Source of the DNA: Gammaproteobacteria bacterium
Lineage (GTDB): Bacteria > Pseudomonadota > Gammaproteobacteria > Arenicellales > Arenicellaceae
Reading direction: 5' to 3'
Assembly: GCA_030426005.1 (NCBI GenBank)
Contig: JAUHZM010000077.1
Coordinates: 1-11,463 of the forward strand
DNA: 11,463 nucleotides
Below, piece after piece: positions 1-5,616 of the stretch; within the stretch, counting starts at the first letter, position 1; each line of letters opens with the position of its first letter. The notes below the pieces were generated by a model, which was not told the DNA's origin, made no database searches, and saw only the letters and a program-made list of their open reading frames with translations. The position numbers and the translations under genes were made by a program.

Positions 1-137
1 TGGAGTTCAAAGGCCATGATGTAAGATGTACTGCGTTGTGGTCCGCATAATTCAAGATGTTGATCCAGAGATACAGTATAGGCTAGACGATGTTTTTGAA
101 TCGTCAGCTTCCACGGATTTAATCAGGAGAAGGCAGC
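1..137. other. Upstream region with no confident gene
   Basis: This stretch precedes the first credible gene. A 61-codon open frame at 26-211 runs into the signal-peptide gene in another frame, has no ribosome binding site and resembles no known protein, so it is not called. An AT-rich element around 71-80 could be part of a promoter, but I could not pair it with a well-spaced -35 box. The end of an upstream gene could lie to the left of the window. Confidence 0.4.
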
Positions 138-590
138 ATGTATACACGATCGCGCATTCTAGTCGTATTATTGTTATTAACCACGTTACCTCACACAGCA
201 GTCGCTGGTGATGGTTGTAGTCAAACATTTACCGACGTCGTAGAGCGACACGTAGCTGCCGTGAAAGGCCGAGACTTAGAGAGCTACATGCAAACATTGG
301 CGCCGCGGGACGAGCATCTGATGATTTTACCCAATGGGGCGCGCTTACGCTCCAAGTCGGCCATTGAGTCGATGCATAAGGAATGGTTTATGGACGCCAC
401 ATGGAAGTTTAACACTAGAGAGGTCCGTCGTGATGCGCGTGAGCACTGGGGCCTGGTGGTGTATGAGGTTTCGGTTGACCGTCCGAACAAACCCGGTAAT
501 CCGTTTTTGTTGAGCATGTTATTCGCGCCAGAATCAGATGGTTGCTGGTATCTGCAACATGATCAAAACACGCTATTACCAACCGAGTAA
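138..590 (+). CDS. Secreted NTF2/SnoaL-like (DUF4440-type) protein
   Basis: The 150-residue product starts with a classic signal peptide: MYTRSR, a leucine/valine-rich core, then an AVA|GD cleavage site near residue 23. The mature part of about 127 residues has the look of a small cone-shaped NTF2-like fold. It has an N-terminal helix containing a 'VERHVAAVKGRDLESYM' stretch and a C-terminal strand ending CWYLQHDQNT, the form seen in SnoaL/DUF4440 proteins ('gW.l.HdqnT'). The only two cysteines, C27 and C136, could form a disulfide in the periplasm. The start at 138 is supported by an AGGAGA box at about 125-131. No catalytic function can be assigned: the fold serves many enzymes and binding proteins. 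The next gene begins 42 bp downstream on the same strand, so co-transcription with the transporter is possible but not shown. Confidence 0.82.
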   Translation: MYTRSRILVVLLLLTTLPHTAVAGDGCSQTFTDVVERHVAAVKGRDLESYMQTLAPRDEHLMILPNGARLRSKSAIESMHKEWFMDATWKFNTREVRRDAREHWGLVVYEVSVDRPNKPGNPFLLSMLFAPESDGCWYLQHDQNTLLPTE

Positions 591-632
591 CTTTCTGCCA
601 CGCAATTTTTCTGAAAACATCCTTGTGAGAAC

Positions 633-1718
633 ATGATGCCCATTTTTCGACGAGAAACACGAGTCTGGTTTTACATGGCTTTTAGTTTTTGCGCCATCTT
701 GGCCGTCTACTTTTTGTCGCCCATGCTGGCGCCGTTTATTTTTGGCGCACTGTTAGCGTATCTCGGCGACCCGCTGGTGGATCAGTTGGAACGTTTTAAG
801 TTGTCTCGTAGCGCCGCCGTTAGTTTGGTGTTTTTAGTTATTTTTGTGGTGATTGGCCTGTTGGTATTGTTGCTGGTGCCCATGTTGCACAATCAGTTAG
901 ATGCCTTGACCGAAAGGGCACCTGAGTACGGCGAATGGTTGGATGACACCGCTACGCAGATCGCGTCTTACTTTGGTGTCGATGCTGATGCGATCAATTT
1001 TAAAGACGTTGCCAAAACATATTTGCCAGAAGCTGGTGCCGCCACCAAGGAGCTGTTAGAAGCGGTATTTAAATCTGGTAGTGCGCTCCTCAGCGGCGTA
1101 ATCTTTGTCACCTTGACACCGGTTATCACGTTTTATTTGATGCGCGACTGGGATCTTCTTGTCGCGCGTATCTATGAGTTGATTCCGTACTCGATGAAAA
1201 CCAAGGTGAAGGAGCTTGCGATTGAGTCTGACTCGATGGTAAGCGCCTTTCTGCGTGGCCAATTTCTGGTGATGACCGGGCTCGGCACAATCTATGCCGT
1301 TGGCTTGTCGCTGATCGGCTTACAGTTCTCGCTGTTAGTTGGTCTGGTCGCGGGTATCATGAGTTTCATACCGTATCTAGGAACCGCGGTCGGTGTGGTG
1401 CTCGCTGGTGTGTTGTTCGTGGCTCAGTATCAGGACTGGATGGCACTTTGGAAGGTGGCACTGGTTTTCGGAATAGGGCAATTGATCGAGGGTTATCTGT
1501 TAACGCCTTGGTTGGTTGGTGATCGTATTGGCTTGCATCCCGTTGCTGTTATTTTTGCGGTGCTTGCTGGCGGGCAACTTTTTGGCTTTGTTGGAGTGTT
1601 ACTTGCGCTCCCCGTTTCTGCAGTATTGGCTGTTCTGATTCGGCATACAATCCGACACTACAAGGAAAGTGAACTGTTTAACGACGGTAAAGAGCACAGC
1701 GTCGACACAGACGTCTAA
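633..1718 (+). CDS. AI-2E family (PerM-like) membrane transporter
   Basis: The 361-residue protein matches the AI-2E/PerM/TerC-like transporter family in length and layout. Two closely spaced N-terminal membrane segments (about residues 12-45) and a third at 60-84 are followed by a soluble amphipathic stretch (85-145). A C-terminal block of membrane helices then runs from about 150 to 338. Family hallmarks visible here are IPYLG (246-250) and the run from LTPWLVGDRIG (290-300) through LHPVAVIFAVLAGG to the GVLLALPVSAVL helix. Known members export small molecules such as autoinducer-2 or act as Na+/H+ antiporters, and the substrate here cannot be read from sequence. Two adjacent ATGs (633 and 636) could serve as start, with only a weak GTGAGA box upstream. 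No second conserved partner gene is adjacent, so the family call is firm but the function is open. Confidence 0.9.
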   Translation: MMPIFRRETRVWFYMAFSFCAILAVYFLSPMLAPFIFGALLAYLGDPLVDQLERFKLSRSAAVSLVFLVIFVVIGLLVLLLVPMLHNQLDALTERAPEYGEWLDDTATQIASYFGVDADAINFKDVAKTYLPEAGAATKELLEAVFKSGSALLSGVIFVTLTPVITFYLMRDWDLLVARIYELIPYSMKTKVKELAIESDSMVSAFLRGQFLVMTGLGTIYAVGLSLIGLQFSLLVGLVAGIMSFIPYLGTAVGVVLAGVLFVAQYQDWMALWKVALVFGIGQLIEGYLLTPWLVGDRIGLHPVAVIFAVLAGGQLFGFVGVLLALPVSAVLAVLIRHTIRHYKESELFNDGKEHSVDTDV

Positions 1719-1747
1719 ACCTCCTTCAAAGAATCTACGTGACGAAC

Positions 1748-1774
1748 TCACATAGAAAAAGCTTGCTTATGTGA
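1748..1774. repeat. 7-bp inverted repeat TCACATA/TATGTGA
   Basis: TCACATA (1748-1754) and TATGTGA (1768-1774) are perfect inverted arms 13 bp apart, just after the transporter gene. The right arm overlaps the first TGATATCA palindrome. There is no T-tract after it, so it is not a convincing terminator. The order TCACA...TGTGA is the reverse of a CRP site. It may be part of the complex regulatory region of the SPFH gene. Confidence 0.4.
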
Positions 1775-1790
1775 TATCAAAATGATATCA
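1772..1790. promoter_or_regulatory. Twin TGATATCA palindromes, probable operator of SPFH/RHH unit
   Basis: Two identical perfect 8-bp palindromes, TGATATCA at 1772-1779 and 1783-1790, are separated by AAA. The centres are 11 bp apart, about one helical turn, so both face the same side of the DNA. This spacing is what a pair of ribbon-helix-helix dimers would bind, and the second gene of the unit encodes an Arc-type RHH protein. The pair sits directly upstream of, and partly within, the likely core promoter. The repeat is seen directly; the operator role and identity of the binder are inferred. Confidence 0.6.
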
Positions 1791-1794
1791 ATAG

Positions 1795-1800
1795 TATATT
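1795..1800 (+). promoter_or_regulatory. Probable -10 box of the SPFH gene promoter
   Basis: TATATT matches the sigma70 -10 consensus at 5 of 6 positions. The position where a -35 box should lie is occupied by the TGATATCA repeats and has no good TTGACA match, as seen for promoters under strong regulation. A start of transcription near 1807 would leave the GTG at 1811 almost without leader, which favours the downstream ATG at 1841 as translation start. Confidence 0.4.
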
Positions 1801-1825
1801 CTTTATTTTAGTGGCTTATAAGCAA

Positions 1826-1832
1826 GTGAGGA
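1826..1832 (+). promoter_or_regulatory. Ribosome binding site that decides the SPFH start
   Basis: GTGAGGA lies 8 bases before the ATG at 1841, a normal Shine-Dalgarno distance. It overlaps the ATG at 1832 and lies downstream of the GTG at 1811, so neither of those in-frame starts could use it. This favours 1841 as the true start. Confidence 0.5.
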
Positions 1833-1840
1833 TGACTGAG

Positions 1841-2725
1841 ATGATCAAGCAAAAACGAGCATGGACTCTAAATGGATACTTGGCGATTGTGATTTTAGCT
1901 GTGTTACAGGCGGGATCGTTTTGGCTGGTGTTTTCAACCTTGAAAACGGCAGTACTTAACGGCGTCGCGCCAGATTTTTTCCTGTTAATAATGGGTGTCG
2001 TGTCGGCAGTCGTGGTCGCGGTATGCTGGTTCGGTCTGTTCATGGTGGCGCCAAATGAGGGCAAGATCATGCAACTGTTTGGTAGCTATGCGGGAACCGA
2101 TAACCACGCTGGCCTGCGTTGGTCAAACCCGTTGCACAAACGCACACCTGTCTCGATCAAAGTGCGTAACTTTGAGAGCAGTAAGATGAAAGTAAATGAC
2201 GCAGCCGGTAGTCCAATTGAGATCGCCGCCGTCGTGGTTTGGCGTGTGATCGATTCCGCTGAAGCGTTTTTTGAGGTGGATGACTTTGAGAGTTTCGTTA
2301 CCATTCAAAGTGAGTCGGCTTTGCGTAACCTCGCCAACCAATACCCGTATGAGAGTAATGACAGTTCCTTGTCGTTGCGCAGTGACCCAATTGAGGTAGC
2401 GGAAAAGCTCAAAGAAGAAATCCAGGAGAGAATGAACAAAGCCGGTGTGGAGGTGATCGAAGCACGCATTTCACACCTGGCGTACTCCACTGAGATCGCG
2501 CAGGCGATGCTTCGCAAGCAACAGGCTGGTGCTGTGTTGGCGGCCCGTCGAATCATTGTGCAAGGCGCTGTGGAGATGGTGACGGATGCTGTTGACTCAC
2601 TTGCACGTGATCATAACTTCGAATTGGATGATGAGCGCAAAGCGAGTATGGTGAGCAACTTGTTGGTTGTGATTTGCAGTGAGCAGCAGGCGCAGCCGGT
2701 GGTAAATAGCGGTTCATTGTATTAG
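1841..2725 (+). CDS. SPFH/band-7 domain membrane protein
   Basis: From the preferred ATG at 1841 the product has 294 residues; in-frame GTG 1811 or ATG 1832 would add 10 or 3. Two membrane segments lie near the N-terminus (about 11-33 and 46-69). They are followed directly by the SPFH domain, beginning VAPNEGKIMQLFG, a typical entry for stomatin/prohibitin proteins, and running to about residue 235. Family-like features are 'GLRWSNPLHKR' (91-101), 'VVVWRVIDSAEAFFEVDD' (131-148) and the coiled helical stretch with 'EEIQERMNKAGVEVIEARISHLAYS' (192-216). A short C-terminal tail ends at GSLY. SPFH proteins form large oligomeric membrane scaffolds and often recruit or control other proteins. No NfeD or FtsH partner is adjacent; instead a small DNA-binding protein follows 15 bp downstream, a pairing that I recall in many bacteria but whose function is not established. 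Confidence 0.9.
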   Translation: MIKQKRAWTLNGYLAIVILAVLQAGSFWLVFSTLKTAVLNGVAPDFFLLIMGVVSAVVVAVCWFGLFMVAPNEGKIMQLFGSYAGTDNHAGLRWSNPLHKRTPVSIKVRNFESSKMKVNDAAGSPIEIAAVVVWRVIDSAEAFFEVDDFESFVTIQSESALRNLANQYPYESNDSSLSLRSDPIEVAEKLKEEIQERMNKAGVEVIEARISHLAYSTEIAQAMLRKQQAGAVLAARRIIVQGAVEMVTDAVDSLARDHNFELDDERKASMVSNLLVVICSEQQAQPVVNSGSLY

Positions 2726-2740
2726 ACCTAAGACTAAATC

Positions 2741-2947
2741 GTGGCTAAAAAAGCGTACCCATTACGAATTAATGCGCAGGTATTGGCGGCTCTGCAACGC
2801 TGGGCTGACGATGACTTGCGCAGTGTTAACCAACAGATCGAGTACCTGTTGCGCGATGCCTTGCTCAAGGCAGGACGGATCAAGCTGGTGCAGCGCACGG
2901 TAACCGACGTTGAAGAAATTGAGGACGACAACAAAAAGGCTGATTGA
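2741..2947 (+). CDS. Arc-type ribbon-helix-helix DNA-binding protein
   Basis: The 68-residue product opens with MAKKAYPLRINAQVLAALQ. This is a short basic beta strand (KAYPLRIN) followed by helix A (about residues 11-25) and helix B (about 29-45, NQQIEYLLRDAL), the ribbon-helix-helix pattern of Arc/MetJ-type repressors. These proteins bind DNA as dimers with the strand in the major groove. The tail is acidic (EEIEDDNKKAD). The GTG start at 2741 has only a weak upstream ribosome binding site, so translation may depend on the SPFH gene that ends 15 bp before. No toxin gene is adjacent, so a toxin-antitoxin role is not supported. The neighbouring twin TGATATCA palindromes are the most obvious candidate target, which would make it an autoregulator of the unit (inference). 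Confidence 0.85.
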   Translation: MAKKAYPLRINAQVLAALQRWADDDLRSVNQQIEYLLRDALLKAGRIKLVQRTVTDVEEIEDDNKKAD

Positions 2948-3006
2948 GTGTTTGGCCAGGATGTTGCGGGCCTACATCTGTGCCTTTCTTTATGTCAAAA
3001 TTGTAA

Positions 3007-3034
3007 TTGAAATATCGTCAAATCTGCTTATAAA
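3007..3034 (+). promoter_or_regulatory. Probable sigma70 promoter of the MoxR/Bat operon
   Basis: TTGAAA (3007-3012) and TATAAA (3029-3034), each 5 of 6 to consensus, are separated by 16 bp. Transcription would begin near 3041 and give a leader of about 90 bases before the MoxR start. No other comparable promoter was seen in the 186-bp gap, and the operon downstream has no gap that would need another. Confidence 0.6.
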
Positions 3035-3041
3035 AAGCAGA
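3023..3041. repeat. Inverted repeat overlapping the MoxR promoter -10 box
   Basis: TCTGCTT (3023-3029) and AAGCAGA (3035-3041) are perfect 7-bp inverted arms around a 5-bp ATAAA centre, so the dyad covers the -10 box. A run of T does not follow on the + strand, so it does not look like a terminator of the RHH gene. It could be an operator; no regulator is identified. Confidence 0.45.
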
Positions 3042-3049
3042 GTCTAGTA

Positions 3050-3095
3050 ATTAGTTTCACCTAATCGAACGCCGCGCTGCGATGAGAGTGTCGCA
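3050..3095 (+). other. Leader of the MoxR operon with two short hairpins
   Basis: Two small dyads lie between the predicted transcription start and the MoxR gene. One is ATTAG/CTAAT at 3050-3065 with a 6-base loop, the other TGCGA/TCGCA at 3078-3095 with an 8-base loop. Neither is followed by a T-run, and I recognise no riboswitch. They may be chance. Confidence 0.2.
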
Positions 3096-3133
3096 CGCAG
3101 TGATCTTTTATCTACAGGAGTGGTTACACGATC

Positions 3134-4090
3134 GTGTTGAAAGAATTTGCACAGTTACAGGAATGGCTAAATGGCCAAATATTGGGGCAGCCAGAACTCG
3201 TCGAGCGCTTGTTAATAGCCTTGTTAGCGGATGGTCATCTGTTAGTTGAAGGCGCGCCAGGTTTAGCCAAGACTAAGGCGATTCAAAGTCTCTCGGAAGG
3301 GATCGAAGGTGAGTTTCAACGAATCCAGTTTACGCCTGACCTGCTGCCCTCGGATATTACAGGCACCGAGATTTATCGACCGGAGACACAGAGTTTTAGT
3401 TTTCAGCGCGGGCCGATTTTCCATAATCTGGTGCTAGCGGATGAAGTGAACCGCGCGCCGGCGAAAGTGCAGTCTGCCTTGTTGGAGGCCATGGCTGAGC
3501 GACAAGTTAGCGTTGGTCGAGAGACATTCCAATTGCCGCCGTTATTCTTAGTGATGGCTACCCAAAACCCAATAGAGCAGGAAGGAACGTACCCGTTACC
3601 TGAGGCGCAATTGGATCGGTTCTTGATGCATGTGCGTATCGGATACCCGGACGTGAGTGCCGAAAAGTCGATTTTGGCGCTATCACGTGGCGAAGCATTG
3701 GCAGGTGGTGCAGCGAAGCCAGAAGCGCAGATACCGCAAGACACTATTTTTGCGGCGCGTCAGACGGTAATGCAGTTGCACACGGCCGAGGCTGTCGACG
3801 AATACTTGGTGCAACTCGTGCTCGCAACGCGAACACCGGAGAAATACGGTGATGATCTGGCCGGTTGGATAGAATTTGGCGCCAGCCCTCGCGCAACGAT
3901 TGCTTTGGATCGGTGTGCCCGCGCGCATGCCTATTTGAACGAACGAGATTTTGTGTCGCCCGATGACATTCAAGCCGTGCTGCATGATTGTTTTCGCCAT
4001 CGTTTAATTTTGCGATACGAAGCTGAAGCAGATGGCATCTCAGTCGATCATGTCATCAGGGAGCTGATGAATCGCGTGCCCGTCGCGTAG
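3134..4090 (+). CDS. moxR: MoxR family AAA+ ATPase
   Basis: The 318-residue product has all core AAA+ elements of the MoxR family. Walker A is GAPGLAKT (40-47), Walker B is LVLADE (99-104) followed by the typical VNRAPAKVQSALLEAM, and sensor 1 lies in MATQNPIEQEGTYPLPEAQ (141-159). A C-terminal helical lid domain runs from about 225 with 'GASPRATIAL' (sensor 2 region). Its length is normal and no key residue is missing. MoxR ATPases are thought to act as chaperones that assemble or activate partner proteins, often those carrying VWA domains; four such partners or associates follow here. The GTG at 3134 is the first usable start, with a CAGGAG box 13 bases upstream, slightly far. It is the first gene of the Bat operon, and the next gene begins within 35 bp. 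Confidence 0.95.
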   Translation: MLKEFAQLQEWLNGQILGQPELVERLLIALLADGHLLVEGAPGLAKTKAIQSLSEGIEGEFQRIQFTPDLLPSDITGTEIYRPETQSFSFQRGPIFHNLVLADEVNRAPAKVQSALLEAMAERQVSVGRETFQLPPLFLVMATQNPIEQEGTYPLPEAQLDRFLMHVRIGYPDVSAEKSILALSRGEALAGGAAKPEAQIPQDTIFAARQTVMQLHTAEAVDEYLVQLVLATRTPEKYGDDLAGWIEFGASPRATIALDRCARAHAYLNERDFVSPDDIQAVLHDCFRHRLILRYEAEADGISVDHVIRELMNRVPVA

Positions 4091-4107
4091 CTTGGTCGGT
4101 GTGTCTC

Positions 4108-4114
4108 AGGGAAG
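4108..4114 (+). promoter_or_regulatory. Ribosome binding site that decides the DUF58 start
   Basis: AGGGAAG lies 10 bases before the ATG at 4125. The alternative in-frame TTG at 4092 and GTG at 4101 have no such box, and the residues they would add look unlike the family. The ATG at 4125 is therefore preferred. Confidence 0.5.
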
Positions 4115-4124
4115 CATTGCAGAT

Positions 4125-5096
4125 ATGTCGGCACTAACAAAATCCCAGTCATTCGTTGCAAATGAATTCATAGAGGCCGGTGTGCTGGTGGATCCAACAC
4201 GCCTGGTGCGGTCGCGTCATTGGGCTCAACAACTCAATCTGGCAGCCAGTTCGGCCGCTCGCAGTATGTTACTCGGGGCGGTGCGTTCTCGATTTCGTGG
4301 TCGCGGGATGGAGTTTGAAGAGGTTCGTCACTATCAGCCCGGCGATGATATTCGCAGTATCGACTGGAAAGTGTCAGCGCGAACTGGTGAAACCTTTACC
4401 AAGTTGTTTTGTGAGGATCGTGAACGACCGTGTCACCTTATTCTCGATCAACGTGGCAGTATGTTCTTTGGCTCAGGCGCCCAGTTTAAATCCGTTTTGG
4501 CGGTGGAGTTGGCGGTTGCACTGGCATGGGCGGCGCTCAAAGGTGGTGACCGAGTAGGGGGGCAGATATTGGGTCAGCGGAACGAAGTTGATTGCCGCGC
4601 CAAGCGGCATAAATCTGCCGTATTGCAGTTTCTGCACCACAGCGTGGCTGCGAACCATGCCTTGCTAGAACCGATTCATGAAACTCAATCTGACGCGCGT
4701 GATCATTTAGCTGGTAGTCTGACGCATTCACTGACCGAGTGTCGCCGAATTACACGCCCCGGTACGGCCATCTTTGTGGTGAGCGATTTCCATGATCTGG
4801 ACGCGGATTTTAGTCGCGCACTAAGTACCTTAGCGCGCCACACAGACGTCACACTGATTCAAGTGTACGATCCCTTCGAGCAGAGCCTCCCCGTAAGTGG
4901 CGACTTGCGGATCAGTGATGGGCAGCAGCATCGTCACATTCGCTGGGGTACCCGTGAACACCAACAATACCAACAACTTATCAGTAACCGTGAGCAAACA
5001 TTGCATTCAGCGGCGAAACGCGCGCGCGCACGATTGCTCGTGGCGTCTACCGACACCCAAGCTCGCACGATATTGGGTTCAGTATATCGAGATTGA
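4125..5096 (+). CDS. DUF58 domain protein of the MoxR/Bat operon
   Basis: From ATG 4125 the product has 323 residues. The DUF58 signature is clear at about residues 58-87: RGRGMEFEEVRHYQPGDD followed by IRSIDWKVSART. A VWA-like half follows, with LILDQRGSMFFG (105-116) where the metal-site strand would be. That strand has D and the final S of DxSxS, but the middle serine is replaced by arginine, so metal binding is doubtful. 'RPGTAIFVVSDFHDLD' later in the protein occupies the place of the second VWA acidic loop. There is no signal peptide or membrane segment, so it is probably cytoplasmic or peripheral. DUF58 proteins almost always sit next to MoxR and are thought to be its partners, but their activity is unknown. 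The gene lies 34 bp after moxR and 8 bp before the DUF4381 start. Confidence 0.92.
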   Translation: MSALTKSQSFVANEFIEAGVLVDPTRLVRSRHWAQQLNLAASSAARSMLLGAVRSRFRGRGMEFEEVRHYQPGDDIRSIDWKVSARTGETFTKLFCEDRERPCHLILDQRGSMFFGSGAQFKSVLAVELAVALAWAALKGGDRVGGQILGQRNEVDCRAKRHKSAVLQFLHHSVAANHALLEPIHETQSDARDHLAGSLTHSLTECRRITRPGTAIFVVSDFHDLDADFSRALSTLARHTDVTLIQVYDPFEQSLPVSGDLRISDGQQHRHIRWGTREHQQYQQLISNREQTLHSAAKRARARLLVASTDTQARTILGSVYRD

Positions 5097-5104
5097 GAGA
5101 AGGT

Positions 5105-5616
5105 ATGAGTGACGCGACACCTCAATTGCTAGAGCAGCTGCGAGACGTGCATTTACCTGAACCGGTAAGCTGGTGGCCGTTAGCGCCGGGTTATTGGATC
5201 GTGTTGGCACTCGTGGTCGTGGCGCTGGGGATGCTCGCATATTGGTTGCGGCGTCAGCCCAAGCGCAACACACAGCATTTAAAGCAGGCTGCTTTACACG
5301 AAATGGCGCAACTTTATTCGACCTGGCAAGCAGACCACAATACTGCCCAGTATCTACGAGGTTTGAATGGCACCCTGAAGCGGCTTTTGTTGGCACAGAA
5401 TGTGACGTCGGTCGCCAAGTTAAGTGGCTAGCAGCATTGGGGCGGCTTGGCTCGCTGCAAAATTGGTCTGAGTCTAGTCGACACGCTCTGGCCCATGGCG
5501 TGTACCAGTCTAGTGCCGATCAGATTGACGCAGCACAGCTACATCAAGAGGTGGTGGCTTGGCTGGGCGAAACCTCCGTTGACGTTAAGCCGAGCAGGGA
5601 GGGGGATAGTGATTAG
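5105..5616 (+). pseudogene. DUF4381 membrane protein gene, broken by a frameshift
   Basis: The first 108 codons (5105-5428, TAG at 5429-5431) are typical of DUF4381: LLEQLRDVHLPEPVSWWP (8-25), a membrane segment at about 29-47, then a basic RRQPKR and a helical domain with LNGTLKRLLL. The family then continues 'LSG..WL', but here the frame stops just after VAKLSG. In the -1 frame the expected C-terminal half follows at once: WLAALGRLGSLQNW, the HALAHGVYQ stretch, and a final helix ending EVVAWLGE. That frame ends at 5614-5616, overlapping the GTG of the next gene by 8 bp, as an intact operon gene would. So one frameshift, at about 5425-5431, separates two good halves of one gene. A true mutation, a sequencing or assembly error, or (less likely) programmed frameshifting could explain it. 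A 108-residue truncated protein retaining the membrane anchor could still be made. The ATG at 5105 has a GAGAG box just upstream. Confidence 0.85.
5596..5602 (+). promoter_or_regulatory. Ribosome binding site that decides the BatA-like start
   Basis: AGGGAGG lies 6 bases before the GTG at 5609. An open frame extends upstream to 5447, but that part is a shadow of the DUF4381 C-terminal coding sequence, so the start at 5609 is preferred. Confidence 0.7.

Larger units (their letters stand above)
1762..1826. repeat. 9-bp inverted repeat flanking the SPFH promoter
   Basis: CTTGCTTAT (1762-1770) and ATAAGCAAG (1818-1826) are perfect inverted copies that enclose both palindromes and the -10 box, with 47 bp between the arms. 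The match is direct sequence observation. A role, such as paired regulator sites, is speculative. Confidence 0.45.

Noticed and set aside
26..211. 61-codon open frame at the left edge
   Set aside because: It overlaps the signal-peptide gene in another frame, has no ribosome binding site and no recognisable features.
1748..1774. CRP-type binding site
   Set aside because: The arms are in the order TCACA...TGTGA, inverted relative to the CRP consensus TGTGA-N6-TCACA, and the spacing is 13 bp.
2954..2990. Possible terminator after the RHH gene
   Set aside because: GGCC/GGCC arms of only 4 bp with an 11-base loop and an interrupted T-rich stretch are too weak to call.
3403..3744. 113-codon minus-strand frame opposite moxR
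   Set aside because: It lies fully within moxR, whose own frame carries all AAA+ motifs; the opposite frame shows no features.
4180..4557. 125-codon + strand frame inside the DUF58 gene
   Set aside because: It is a shadow of the DUF58 coding sequence, rich in Trp and Cys, and lacks any family resemblance.
5105..5428. Reading DUF4381 as a complete short gene of 108 codons
   Set aside because: The family C-terminal half is present immediately downstream in the -1 frame and keeps the operon-style overlap with batA, so the short frame is better explained as a broken longer gene.
5447..5608. N-terminal extension of the BatA-like protein in the same frame
   Set aside because: The added residues resemble no family member and overlap the C-terminal coding part of the DUF4381 gene; a strong ribosome binding site lies before GTG 5609.
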